Below, in pieces: positions 1 to 8,187 of a stretch of DNA of 41,420 bases. A program made the position numbers and the translations under genes. Within the stretch, counting starts at the first letter, position 1, and each line of letters begins with the position of its first letter. The DNA comes from Cupriavidus lacunae (lineage in GTDB: Bacteria > Pseudomonadota > Gammaproteobacteria > Burkholderiales > Burkholderiaceae), in contig NZ_QKWJ01000063.1 of assembly GCF_003353055.1 (NCBI RefSeq), positions 1-41,420 on the forward strand, in the 5' to 3' direction. A model generated the notes under the pieces. That model had not been told where the DNA came from, did no database searches, and was given only the letters and a program-made list of their open reading frames with translations.

Positions 1-103
1 ATGAGTTGCATACCGTCGCCCGCAACAAGCTCAAAAGCGCTCAACACCGGCCTTCGATCATCGCCGCGTGCTGGGTTCAGGCAACGTTGTGGTGATGTCA
101 TGA

Positions 104-445
104 TTTACGGAAAGATCAATAGAACGAAATGTGCTGTCGCTGGCCAATGGCGGCCGGCTGGTGCAGGTCGGCCTGCTTGGCGGCGCGGAGGGGGCTAATC
201 TGCCGCTGGAGCGGCTGCTTTACGGCCATCTGCAGATCATCGGCACGGTGATGAAATCGCGTACGCCGGAGGTCAAGCGGCAGATGGTGGCGCGCTTCGC
301 GGAGCGCTGGCTGCCGGGCTTTACTGAGAGCGGACTGGTGCCGGTGGTGGACAGCGTGTACCCGCTGGCCCAGGCCGCCGATGCGCACCGGCGCATGGAG
401 TCGAACCAAAGCGTGGGCAAGATAATCCTGTCGACCGGGGCATAG
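104..445 (+). pseudogene. Truncated zinc-type/quinone oxidoreductase, C-terminal remnant
   Basis: Only the C-terminal third of a medium-chain NAD(P)H:quinone oxidoreductase (PIG3/Qor-like MDR family) is present. The readable part begins about residue SLANGGRLVQVG, the end of the nucleotide-binding fold in this family. It continues through a helix-rich segment with VDSVYPLAQAADAHRRMES and ends VGKIIL, the usual family C-terminus. Family members are about 325 residues; here roughly 105 to 113 codons remain. The frame is closed upstream by TGA at 101-103, so the truncation is real and not caused by the window edge. A GTG at 131 could start translation, but the product would lack the catalytic domain and most of the cofactor fold. 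It most likely marks an old deletion or rearrangement at the edge of the sugar-acid locus. Family is confident; substrate unknown. Confidence 0.7.
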
Positions 446-708
446 CGGAATCACTACATTGCCGGCAGGCGGAATACGACGGTGGATTTGATCCGCCCTG
501 ACCTAGCTCAGGCCACCTGGCCAACTCGCTCTTGCGCACCGGCTCAAGCGTGGTTTCCCTGGCCTGCCCGCGCGCCCGCAGTCGACGCGAGCGCGTGCCT
601 ATCTTGCAAGCAATCGTTGCTTCCAAGCTGGTCGAGCGGCAGTTGTGGGTGAAGAAGGCAATCAGGTAGCGGTGGGCCGAGGTCCCTTCCCGGCCAGCTT
701 GAGTCGAC
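446..708. other. Intergenic stretch without a recognisable gene
   Basis: This 263-bp stretch lies between the oxidoreductase remnant and the convergent MFS gene. A plus-strand open frame of about 54 codons (roughly 505-668) ends in KLVERQLWVKKAIR and might be a gene remnant, but it has no convincing start and I do not recognise it. No terminator hairpin with a T run is evident. Confidence 0.4.
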
Positions 709-2055
709 CTACTGCTCGGCCGGAGGGTTGAGAATACCGCGCGGGATCAGCGCGATCAGCACGCAGCTCACCAGCAGGCAGGCACCCAGCGCATAGGTGC
801 CGTTGTTGATGTTGCCGGTCATTTCCTTGGCGATGCCGGTAATCATCGAGCCCGTGAAGCCGGACAGGTTACCCACCGAGTTGATCAGTGCAATGCCGGC
901 GGCCGCAGCCGTGCCGGACAGGATCTGCCCCGGGAAGGTCCAGTAGATCGGCATCAGCGCCAGGATGCCGCAGGTGGCGATGGTCAGGAACAAGATCGAC
1001 AGCGCCACGTTCTGCGCGCACGCCGCGCTCAGGATCAGGCAGACGCCCCCAATGAGCGCGGGAATGGCCGCGTGCAGGCGGCGCTCGCCGGTCTTGCGCG
1101 AGTGCGATGCGTTCCACACCATCGCAAAGATCGCCGTCAGGTACGGAATGGCGGTGAGCAGGCCGATATGCAGCGGGCTCTGCACGCCCGACGCGCGAAT
1201 GATCGACGGCAGCCAGAAGGCCAGGCCGTAGAAGCCGGTATTGAACGTGAGCAGGATGAAGGTCAGCAGCCAGACGCGCGGGCTGCGCAGCGCGGCGCCG
1301 ACACTGTGCGACTTGTGCGCGGCCTCGCGTTCGAGGTTGCGCGACAGCAGCGCCTTTTCCTGTGCAGACAGCCACTTCGCCGACTGCGGGCCATCGCCGA
1401 GGAAGGCCAGCACGATGAACGCCACCACGATCGACGGCAGGCCTTCGAGCAGCAGCATCCATTGCCAGCCGCTCATGCCGGACAGGCCGTGCGTCTGCTC
1501 CATCAGCCAGCCGGAAACCACGCTGCCCAGCGTCAGGCTCAGCGGGATCGCCACCAGGAAGCCCGACATGGCCACGCTCTGGCGGCGCGCCGGGAACCAG
1601 TAGTTCATGTACAGGATGACGCCTGGGAAGAAGCCCGCTTCGCACAGCCCAAGCAGGAAGCGCAGCGTGTAGAACATGGTCGACGTCTGCATGTGGAAGA
1701 ACTGCGCGAGCGGCACGATGAAAGCCATCGACGACGACACGATGCCCCACGTGATCATGATCCGTGCGATCCAGAAGCGCGCGCCGTAGCGGTGCAGCAG
1801 CAGATTGCTGGGCATCTCGAACAGGAAATAGCCCCAGAAGAAAATGCTGGCGCCGAGGGCATAGACGCTGTCGCTGAGGCTTAGGTCATCGAGCATTTGC
1901 AGCTTGGCGAATCCCACGTTGACGCGGTCCAGGTAAGCCACGACGTAGCACAGCAGCAGCAATGGCAGGATGCGCCGCATGACCTTGCGGTAGAGGGCGT
2001 CTTCGGACGAGTCGGTCGCGGCCGGCACGGCTGCGGTCTGCGTGATGGATGACAT
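709..2055 (-). CDS. MFS transporter, anion:cation symporter (ACS) family
   Basis: A 448-residue inner-membrane secondary transporter with about twelve hydrophobic segments. The first helix is followed by YLDRVNVGFAKLQM, the hallmark of ACS-family members such as TtuB and the galactonate, glucarate and tartrate carriers. FEMPSNLLLHRYGARFWIARIM forms the conserved loop after helix 3. A charged central loop near residues 225-250 separates the two six-helix halves. The family imports organic anions, often sugar acids, with protons. The gene is divergent from the LacI-family regulator, and a palindrome at 2115-2132 lies just upstream of its start. With dehydratase, XylX-like and semialdehyde dehydrogenase genes on the other side of the regulator, import of a pentonate such as xylonate or arabonate is the best inference. 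The precise substrate cannot be read from sequence. Confidence 0.88.
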   Translation of the reverse strand: MSSITQTAAVPAATDSSEDALYRKVMRRILPLLLLCYVVAYLDRVNVGFAKLQMLDDLSLSDSVYALGASIFFWGYFLFEMPSNLLLHRYGARFWIARIMITWGIVSSSMAFIVPLAQFFHMQTSTMFYTLRFLLGLCEAGFFPGVILYMNYWFPARRQSVAMSGFLVAIPLSLTLGSVVSGWLMEQTHGLSGMSGWQWMLLLEGLPSIVVAFIVLAFLGDGPQSAKWLSAQEKALLSRNLEREAAHKSHSVGAALRSPRVWLLTFILLTFNTGFYGLAFWLPSIIRASGVQSPLHIGLLTAIPYLTAIFAMVWNASHSRKTGERRLHAAIPALIGGVCLILSAACAQNVALSILFLTIATCGILALMPIYWTFPGQILSGTAAAAGIALINSVGNLSGFTGSMITGIAKEMTGNINNGTYALGACLLVSCVLIALIPRGILNPPAEQ

Positions 2056-2114
2056 CGGGTTGTCTCCTGATTGTGTAGGTCTTCTTCGTACCGGCGGGCT
2101 CGCGGATGCTCTCC

Positions 2115-2132
2115 AATGTTACCGATAACATT
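2115..2132. promoter_or_regulatory. Likely LacI-family operator upstream of the MFS gene
   Basis: AATGTTACCGATAACATT is a near-perfect dyad of the ATGTTACCGGTAACAT type bound by GntR-like LacI-family repressors. It lies 60 bp upstream of the MFS start. A matching site precedes the dehydratase operon at 3533-3548. The adjacent LacI-family protein is the obvious candidate binder. Assignment is by motif resemblance and placement. Confidence 0.7.
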
Positions 2133-2178
2133 TCGCGGCCAAAAAAATCCGCCGGCGGGCGACGGGGCAACCGGCGTT

Positions 2179-2194
2179 CTGATACCGGTAACTG
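2179..2194. promoter_or_regulatory. Second putative LacI-family operator in the divergent region
   Basis: CTGATACCGGTAACTG shares the TACCGGTAAC core with the sites at 2115-2132 and 3533-3548. It lies 64 bp from the first site, measured centre to centre, between the divergent MFS and regulator genes. The outer bases are degenerate, so binding would be weaker. The spacing would permit looping or autoregulation of the regulator. Confidence 0.45.
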
Positions 2195-2242
2195 ACCTGA
2201 AGGTAGCATGCCGCGCCATGCGAGTTCAAGTCTCGGCGAACA

Positions 2243-2254
2243 AGGGATTTCCCT
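2243..2254. repeat. Short palindrome AGGGA-TT-TCCCT
   Basis: Five-base perfect arms flank TT in the region upstream of the regulator gene. A similar element, AGGGG-TTT-CCCCT, occurs in the divergent control region at 29356-29368. No function can be assigned. Confidence 0.4.
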
Positions 2255-2354
2255 AATGCAGGCGATGATGAACCGGACGCGCGGCGACCGGCCTGCACGA
2301 TGCGCCGCACCGGTATGATGTCGCCTTTACAGGCTTCTCCCGATCGCGATTCCG

Positions 2355-3392
2355 ATGCCCAGCCCCACCGCCGTCCGGCCTGCCGGACCGCCCCGCATGT
2401 CCGATGTAGCCCGCCTGGCCGGCGTATCGAAGATGACGGTGTCGCGCGTGCTTGCCGGCCACAGCGTGGCCGTCGAGACGCGCGAACGGGTCTGCAAGGC
2501 CATCGACCAGCTCGGCTATGTGGCCGACGCCGCCGCGGGCGCCCTGTCGTCGGGCCGCTCCGAGTTCGTCGCGGTCCTGGTGCCATCGCTGTCGAGTTCA
2601 AACTTCTCGGACACGGTGCGCGGCCTGACCGATGCGCTCGAACCACATGGCCTGCAACTGCTGCTCGGCGACACCGACTACGACCTGGAGCGCGAAGAAC
2701 GCCTGGTGCGCTCCATGCTGCGCCACCAGCCGCGCTGCATCGCGCTGACGGGTGCGCAGCACACCGATGCGACGCGCAAGGTGCTGGAGCGCTCCGCTAT
2801 TCCCGTGGTCGAGATGTGGGACCTGCCAACGCATCCCATCGACACGGCCGTGGGCTTCTCCAACGTGCGCGCCGCGCGGGCGATGGTGCGGCATCTTGCC
2901 GGGCGCGGCTACCAGCGCATCGGCTTTCTCGGCGGCGCCAGCGCACTGGACCGGCGCGGCCTGGACCGCCTCAAGGGGTATCAGGCGGAGATCAAGGCAC
3001 TCGGGCTGGGTGAGCCCCGCGTCGTGCGGCTCGGCGAATCCCCCATCACCATGAGCCACGGCGGTCCCGCCATGGCGGCGCTGCTGGAGAAATGGCCGGA
3101 CACCGACGCGGTGATGTGCGTGAGCGACATGTCGGCATTCGGCGCGATCATGGAATGCCACCGGCGCGGCCTGTCCGTGCCGGGCGACATGGCGGTGGCC
3201 GGCTTCGGGAACTTCGAAGTTGCGACATGGTGCTACCCGGCCATCACCACCGTATCGGTCGACGCCTATGGCATCGGCCTGCGCACAGGCGAAGCCTTGC
3301 TGGCGGCGCTGCAAGCGCGTGACAGCGGCGGACAGATCGAGTCGCAAAGCATCCGCATCGACTACACGATCGTCGCACGGGAAAGCGCCTGA
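2355..3392 (+). CDS. LacI-family transcriptional regulator of the pentonate locus
   Basis: A 345-residue LacI/GalR-type DNA-binding regulator. The helix-turn-helix and hinge helix appear at about residues 15-65 (MSDVARLAGVSKMTVSRVL, then RVCKAIDQLGYVADAAAGAL). A periplasmic-binding-like effector domain follows (EFVAVLVPSLSSSNF; RGYQRIGFLGG; DAVMCVSDMSAFGAIMECHRRGLSVPGDMAVAGFGNF). The ATG at 2355 is used; the ATG at 2397 would give 331 residues and cannot be excluded, since neither has a strong ribosome site. It sits between the divergent MFS gene and the xylD-type operon, and dyads of ATGTTACCGGTAACAT type lie in both control regions. It is therefore probably the local repressor, analogous to LacI-type XylR of Caulobacter, released by a sugar acid or its keto-deoxy derivative. 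Confidence 0.88.
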   Translation: MPSPTAVRPAGPPRMSDVARLAGVSKMTVSRVLAGHSVAVETRERVCKAIDQLGYVADAAAGALSSGRSEFVAVLVPSLSSSNFSDTVRGLTDALEPHGLQLLLGDTDYDLEREERLVRSMLRHQPRCIALTGAQHTDATRKVLERSAIPVVEMWDLPTHPIDTAVGFSNVRAARAMVRHLAGRGYQRIGFLGGASALDRRGLDRLKGYQAEIKALGLGEPRVVRLGESPITMSHGGPAMAALLEKWPDTDAVMCVSDMSAFGAIMECHRRGLSVPGDMAVAGFGNFEVATWCYPAITTVSVDAYGIGLRTGEALLAALQARDSGGQIESQSIRIDYTIVARESA

Positions 3393-3496
3393 TGGGCTGA
3401 AGATGGGCTGGTGGACCCGTGCGAGAACGGGCGCGTCTCAATGTGCGACGCGCGCGACTTCGCGAAAGCTTCCCGCCTCTTACATGCAAAATCTCC

Positions 3497-3526
3497 TTTC
3501 GCAATGTAAAACGTCCGTGCTAACAT
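3497..3526 (+). promoter_or_regulatory. Candidate promoter for the xylD-type operon
   Basis: TTTCGC (3497-3502) and TAACAT (3521-3526), separated by 18 bp, resemble sigma-70 hexamers, though weakly. The predicted start would lie next to the operator at 3533-3548, so a bound repressor would block initiation. Positional reasoning only. Confidence 0.3.
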
Positions 3527-3532
3527 CCGCGA

Positions 3533-3548
3533 ATGTTACCGGTAACTA
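3533..3548. promoter_or_regulatory. Likely LacI-family operator of the xylD-type operon
   Basis: ATGTTACCGGTAACTA contains the perfect 12-bp palindrome GTTACCGGTAAC at 3535-3546. It lies about 50 bp upstream of the dehydratase ATG and matches the site upstream of the MFS gene. Confidence 0.72.
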
Positions 3549-3595
3549 CCCGACAGACAAACCGAGCAAGACATCCCATCCGGAGATAGCCCCAC

Positions 3596-5377
3596 ATGTC
3601 AAAAACCCCTCGCCGCCTGCGCAGCCAGGAATGGTTCGACGACCCCGCGCATGCGGACATGACCGCGCTCTATGTCGAGCGCTTCATGAACTACGGGCTG
3701 ACGCGTGAAGAGCTGCAGTCGGGCCGTCCCATCATCGGCATCGCGCAGACCGGCAGCGACCTGGCACCGTGCAACCGCCACCACATCGAACTGGCCGAGC
3801 GCACCAAGGCAGGCATCCGCGACGCGGGCGGGATTCCGATGGAATTCCCCGTGCATCCGCTGGCCGAACAGAGCCGCCGGCCCACGGCCGCGCTCGACCG
3901 CAACCTTGCCTATCTGGGGCTGGTGGAAGTGCTGCATGGTTTTCCGCTGGATGGCGTGATCCTGACCACCGGCTGCGACAAGACCACCCCCGCCTGCCTG
4001 ATGGCCGCCGCCACCGTGGATATGCCCGCCATCGTGCTGTCGGGCGGCCCGATGCTCGACGGCTGGCACGAGGGCAAGCGCGTCGGTTCCGGCACGGTGA
4101 TCTGGCACGCCCGCAACCTGCTGGCTGCCGGCGATATCGACTACGAAGGCTTCATGAAGCTGACTACGGCATCGTCGCCGTCGATCGGTCACTGCAACAC
4201 CATGGGCACTGCACTGTCGATGAACAGCCTGGCCGAGGCACTGGGCATGTCGCTGCCGGGGTGCGCGAGCATTCCGGCAGCTTACCGCGAGCGCGGCCAG
4301 ATGGCTTATGCCACGGGCAAGCGCGCCGTCGAACTCGTGCAAGAGGACCTGCGGCCGTCGAAGATCATGACGCGCGCGGCGTTCGAGAATGCCATCGTGG
4401 TGGCCTCCGCACTCGGCGCGTCGAGCAACTGCCCGCCGCACCTGATCGCCATTGCGCGCCACATGGGCGTGGAACTGAGCCTGGACGACTGGCAGCGCTT
4501 TGGTGAATCCGTGCCGCTGCTCGTCAACTGCATGCCCGCCGGTGAATATCTCGGCGAAAGCTTCCACCGTGCCGGCGGCGTGCCGGCGGTGCTGCGCCAG
4601 CTCGATGCGGCCGGCCTGCTGCGGCGCGACTGCCTGACGGTGTCCGGCCGTGCGATCGGCGAGATCGCCGACACCGCGCAGGACGCCGACCGCGACGTGA
4701 TCCGCACGCCCGAAGCGCCGCTCAAGCACGGCGCCGGCTTCATCGTGCTGTCGGGCAATTTCTTCGACAGCGCCATCATGAAGATGTCGGTGGTAGGCGA
4801 GGCGTTCCGCCAGACCTACCTTGCCGAGCCCGGCGCGGAGAATACCTTCGAGGCACGCGCCATCGTCTTCGACGGCCCGGAGGACTACCACGCCCGCATC
4901 AACGACCCCCGCCTGGAGATCGACGAACGCTGCATCCTGGTGATCCGCGGCTGCGGCACGGTGGGCTACCCGGGCAGTTCGGAAGTCGTCAACATGGCGC
5001 CGCCCGCCGAACTGGTGAAGCGTGGCGTGACGTCGCTGCCATGCATGGGCGACGGACGCCAGAGCGGCACATCGGCCAGCCCGTCGATCCTGAACATGTC
5101 GCCTGAAGCCGCCGTCGGAGGCGGCCTGGCCCTACTGCGCACGAACGACCGCATCCGCGTGGACCTGAACCGCCGCAGCGTGAACGTGCTCGTAGACGAA
5201 GACGAACTCATGCGCCGCCGCGAGACCGCAAGCTTTACCGTACCTCAGGCGCAGACGCCCTGGCAGGAACTCTACAGGCAGCTCGTTGGCCAGTTGTCCA
5301 CCGGCGGCTGCCTGGAACCGGCCACGCTGTACCTGAAGGTGATCGAGCAGCGCGGCAACCCGCGCCATTCGCACTGA
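3596..5377 (+). CDS. xylD: Aldonate (D-xylonate-type) dehydratase, IlvD/EDD family
   Basis: A 593-residue iron-sulfur dehydratase that removes water from a pentonate to give 2-keto-3-deoxy-pentonate. It follows Caulobacter XylD (about 591 residues), as remembered, almost end to end, with RSQEWFDDPAHADMTALYVERFMNYG near the start and DTGGCLE-like text near the end (here STGGCLE). Expected cofactor residues are visible: C59 (APCN), C127 (TTGCDKTTPAC, with K129 as the metal-ligating lysine position) and C200 (GHCNTMG). The C-terminal half has ARAIVFDGPEDYHARINDP and LPCMGDGRQSGTSASPSILN. GGAGA-like text lies upstream of the ATG. It is the first gene of a three-gene operon, 32 bp before the XylX-like gene, behind a LacI-type operator. 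L-arabonate or another pentonate remains possible as substrate. Confidence 0.9.
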   Translation: MSKTPRRLRSQEWFDDPAHADMTALYVERFMNYGLTREELQSGRPIIGIAQTGSDLAPCNRHHIELAERTKAGIRDAGGIPMEFPVHPLAEQSRRPTAALDRNLAYLGLVEVLHGFPLDGVILTTGCDKTTPACLMAAATVDMPAIVLSGGPMLDGWHEGKRVGSGTVIWHARNLLAAGDIDYEGFMKLTTASSPSIGHCNTMGTALSMNSLAEALGMSLPGCASIPAAYRERGQMAYATGKRAVELVQEDLRPSKIMTRAAFENAIVVASALGASSNCPPHLIAIARHMGVELSLDDWQRFGESVPLLVNCMPAGEYLGESFHRAGGVPAVLRQLDAAGLLRRDCLTVSGRAIGEIADTAQDADRDVIRTPEAPLKHGAGFIVLSGNFFDSAIMKMSVVGEAFRQTYLAEPGAENTFEARAIVFDGPEDYHARINDPRLEIDERCILVIRGCGTVGYPGSSEVVNMAPPAELVKRGVTSLPCMGDGRQSGTSASPSILNMSPEAAVGGGLALLRTNDRIRVDLNRRSVNVLVDEDELMRRRETASFTVPQAQTPWQELYRQLVGQLSTGGCLEPATLYLKVIEQRGNPRHSH

Positions 5378-5409
5378 CCTCACCGCCCCCGACATTTGCC
5401 GAGCTGACC

Positions 5410-6591
5410 ATGCGTACTCTCTCCGTTTCCGACTGCCTGCCGCACGACCTTGCGCGGGCCCTGCTGATCGGCCGCGTCTGGCGGCACGATGGCGCCCACG
5501 CGGGCCCGAGCGTCGTCGCCGTGCGCGGCGGCGAGGTGTTCGACATCACGCGCACCGTGCCGACCACCGCCGACCTGTTCGACCGCCTCGACGCCGCCGA
5601 GATCGCCCGCACTGCCCCCGGCGAATCGCTGGGCCGCGTCGAGCCGCTGCTGCAGGCGGCGCTCGACGGCAAGCCCGGTTCGACGCACCTGCTCGCCCCG
5701 TGCGACGTACAGGCCATCAAGGCCTGTGGCGTCACCTTCGCGGTGAGCCTGATCGAACGCGTCATCGAAGAACAGGCCGGCGGCGATCCCGCCAAAGCGT
5801 GGGACGTGCGCGAAACCATTGCCGCGACCATCGGCACCGACCTGTCGAAAATCGTTCCCGGTTCGGAAGCCGCCATGCGCCTGAAGGCGGAACTTGAGCG
5901 CCGCGGCGCGTGGTCGCAGTACATGGAAGTCGGCATCGGCCCCGATGCCGAGGTCTTCTCCAAGTCGCAGCCGATGTCCGCCGTGGGCTTTGGTGCAGAT
6001 GTGGGCCTGCTCCCAGTGTCGGTGTGGAACAACCCGGAACCGGAGATCGTGCTGGCGGTCAGCAGCAATGGCACACCCGTAGGCGCCACGCTCGGCAACG
6101 ACGTGAACCTGCGCGATATCGAAGGCCGCTCGGCACTGCTGCTCGGCAAGTGCAAGGACAACAACGGTTCGTGCGCGATCGGCCCCTTCGTGCGGCTCTT
6201 CGACGACGGCTTCACGCTCGATAGCGTGCGGCAGGCCAGCGTGTCGCTGCGCGTGGAAGGCGCGGATGACGACTTCGTCCTCGACGGCATCAGCCACATG
6301 CGCGAGATCAGCCGCGATCCGATCGACCTCATCGCGCAGACCTGCGGCCCGCATCACCAGTACCCGGACGGCTTCATGCTGTTCCTGGGCACGATGTTCT
6401 CCCCGATCCAGGACCGCGACGCACCCGGCGCTGGCTTCACCCACCACCTGGGCGACCGCGTCACCATCTCCACGCCCACGCTCGGCGCGCTCGTCAACAC
6501 CGTGCGGCTTTGCACCGAGATCACGCCGTGGACCTTCGGCGTACGTGCCCTCTACGCAAACCTGGCCGCGCGTGGCCTGCTTAATGCCTGA
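5410..6591 (+). CDS. xylX: 2-keto-3-deoxy-pentonate dehydratase, XylX-like (FAH superfamily)
   Basis: A 393-residue protein of the fumarylacetoacetate hydrolase superfamily, matching the length and text of Caulobacter XylX. It dehydrates 2-keto-3-deoxy-xylonate (or the arabonate isomer) to 2-oxoglutarate semialdehyde. The N-terminal 170 residues form the XylX-specific part (AIKACGVTFAVSLIERVIEEQAGGDPAKAWD). The FAH core has the metal-binding acids E210 and E212 (NNPEPEIVLA) and D231 (LGNDVNLRDIEGRSALLLG), followed by GPHHQYPDGFMLFLGTMFSP. It lies between the dehydratase and the aldehyde dehydrogenase, so the reaction order is reproduced by gene order. The ribosome site is weak and translation may be partly coupled to xylD. 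Confidence 0.88.
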   Translation: MRTLSVSDCLPHDLARALLIGRVWRHDGAHAGPSVVAVRGGEVFDITRTVPTTADLFDRLDAAEIARTAPGESLGRVEPLLQAALDGKPGSTHLLAPCDVQAIKACGVTFAVSLIERVIEEQAGGDPAKAWDVRETIAATIGTDLSKIVPGSEAAMRLKAELERRGAWSQYMEVGIGPDAEVFSKSQPMSAVGFGADVGLLPVSVWNNPEPEIVLAVSSNGTPVGATLGNDVNLRDIEGRSALLLGKCKDNNGSCAIGPFVRLFDDGFTLDSVRQASVSLRVEGADDDFVLDGISHMREISRDPIDLIAQTCGPHHQYPDGFMLFLGTMFSPIQDRDAPGAGFTHHLGDRVTISTPTLGALVNTVRLCTEITPWTFGVRALYANLAARGLLNA

Positions 6592-6613
6592 CGCCCCGAC
6601 ACCCAGCAAGAAC

Positions 6614-8056
6614 ATGAAGACATTCGCCAACTACATCGACGGACAGTGGATCGAAGGCAAGACCACTGCGCCCAACGTCAACCCGTCCAACCTGGACGAC
6701 GTGATCGGCCAGTTCGCCGAAGCCGATGCCGATGACGCACAGCGTGCGATCGCCGCCGCACGCAAGGCGTTCGGACCATGGTCGGTGTCGACCCCGCAGC
6801 AACGCTTCGACGTGCTCGACCAGGCCGGCACGACCATCCTGGCGCGCAAGGCCGAATTGGGACGCCTGCTCGCGCGTGAGGAGGGCAAGACGCTGCCCGA
6901 GGCCATCGGCGAAGTCGCGCGCGCCGGCCAGATCTTCAAGTTCTTTGCCGGCGAGGCCCTGCGCCTGGGCGGCGAGATCCTGCCGTCCGTGCGCCCCGGG
7001 CTGACCGTCGAGGTCACGCGCGAGCCGCTCGGCGTGATCGGCCTCATCACGCCATGGAACTTCCCGATCGCGATTCCCGCGTGGAAGATCGCGCCCGCGC
7101 TGGCGTACGGCAACTGCGTGGTGTTCAAGCCCGCCGAACTGGTCCCTGGCAGCGCGTGGGAACTTGTCAATATCCTGGTCGAATCCGGCCTGCCGCAGGG
7201 TGTCCTCAACCTGGTGATGGGACGCGGCGCGGTGGTCGGCGAAGCCATGGTCGCGTCGCCCGACGTGGACGCCATCAGCTTCACGGGTTCCGTCGCCACC
7301 GGCAGCGCGATCGCCGCGCGCTGTGTGGCGTCGGGCAAGAAATTCCAGCTTGAGATGGGCGGCAAGAACCCGATGGTCGTGCTCGACGATGCCGACCTCG
7401 ACGTGGCCGTCGAAGCCTGCATCAACGGCGCGTTCTATTCGACCGGCCAGCGCTGCACGGCATCGAGCCGCCTGATCGTCACCGAGGGCATCCATGACCG
7501 CTTTGTCGAGGCCATGTGTAACCGGCTGGCCGCGCTGCGCATCGGCGACGCGCTGTCGGCGGATACCCAGATCGGCCCCGTGGTCGATGCGCGCCAGCTC
7601 GAACAGGATGAGCGCTACATCGCCATCGCGCGCGAAGAAGGCGGTACCGTCATCGGTGGCGAACGCCTGGAACGCGCCACGCCGGGCTTCTTCCTGGCGC
7701 CGGCACTAGTGACGGGCACGACGGCGGACATGCGCATCAACCGCGAGGAAGTGTTCGGTCCCGTGGCCTCCGTGATCCGCGTCAAGGACTACGATGAAGC
7801 GCTGGCCGTGGCCAATGACACACCGTTCGGGCTGTCAGCGGGCATCTGCACGACATCGCTGAAGTACGCCACGCACTTCCGCCGCCACGTGCAGGCGGGC
7901 ATGGTGATGGTCAACACTGCCACCGCGGGTGTCGATTACCACGTGCCGTTCGGCGGCCGCAAGGGTTCCAGCTATGGGCCGCGCGAACAGGGCAGCTATG
8001 CGCGCGAGTTCTACACCACGGTGAAGACCGCCTACATCCACGCCGGGCAGGTGTAA
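6614..8056 (+). CDS. 2-oxoglutarate semialdehyde dehydrogenase (ALDH superfamily)
   Basis: An NAD(P)-dependent aldehyde dehydrogenase of 480 residues, probably oxidising 2-oxoglutarate semialdehyde to 2-oxoglutarate as the last Weimberg step. Catalytic features are complete: N149 in TPWNFP, FKPAELVPGSAW for the cofactor, FTGSVATGSAIA, E247 in LEMGGKNP, and nucleophile C281 in STGQRCTASSR. The C-terminal EEVFGPVASVIRV and PFGGRKGSSYGPREQG complete the fold. The start at 6614 (MKTFANYIDGQWIEG) fits family alignments. An upstream in-frame ATG at 6584 overlaps the end of xylX and would add ten residues, allowing translational coupling. Context with XylD- and XylX-type genes separates it from succinate semialdehyde dehydrogenase, which has similar sequence. 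Confidence 0.87.
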   Translation: MKTFANYIDGQWIEGKTTAPNVNPSNLDDVIGQFAEADADDAQRAIAAARKAFGPWSVSTPQQRFDVLDQAGTTILARKAELGRLLAREEGKTLPEAIGEVARAGQIFKFFAGEALRLGGEILPSVRPGLTVEVTREPLGVIGLITPWNFPIAIPAWKIAPALAYGNCVVFKPAELVPGSAWELVNILVESGLPQGVLNLVMGRGAVVGEAMVASPDVDAISFTGSVATGSAIAARCVASGKKFQLEMGGKNPMVVLDDADLDVAVEACINGAFYSTGQRCTASSRLIVTEGIHDRFVEAMCNRLAALRIGDALSADTQIGPVVDARQLEQDERYIAIAREEGGTVIGGERLERATPGFFLAPALVTGTTADMRINREEVFGPVASVIRVKDYDEALAVANDTPFGLSAGICTTSLKYATHFRRHVQAGMVMVNTATAGVDYHVPFGGRKGSSYGPREQGSYAREFYTTVKTAYIHAGQV

Positions 8057-8187
8057 GCGCCCGCATTGACGACGATCATGAGCGTGCTGGCCCAGGCCGC
8101 GATCGTGGCGGGCTTCGCGTCAGGCAGCGAATGAGCAAGAGTCGGACAGACGACGCTCATTTCGCTCACGCCGTGGATCGAGCGGCT
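8057..8187. other. Junction between GC-rich pentonate locus and lower-GC aromatic module
   Basis: This 131-bp stretch separates the convergent aldehyde dehydrogenase and FAH-type genes. A mini-frame at 8079-8135 reads MSVLAQAAIVAGFASGSE and may be a gene remnant, but I do not recognise it. No good terminator hairpin is visible. Base composition falls leaving this point to the right. Confidence 0.35.

Noticed and set aside
1..198. A small ORF at the left edge
   Set aside because: No similarity, Arg/Gly-rich composition, and it overlaps the oxidoreductase remnant in another frame.
6266..8056. A 596-codon aldehyde dehydrogenase reaching back into xylX
   Set aside because: The first 100 or so residues are a Ser/Arg-rich shadow of xylX; family similarity starts at the ATG at 6614.
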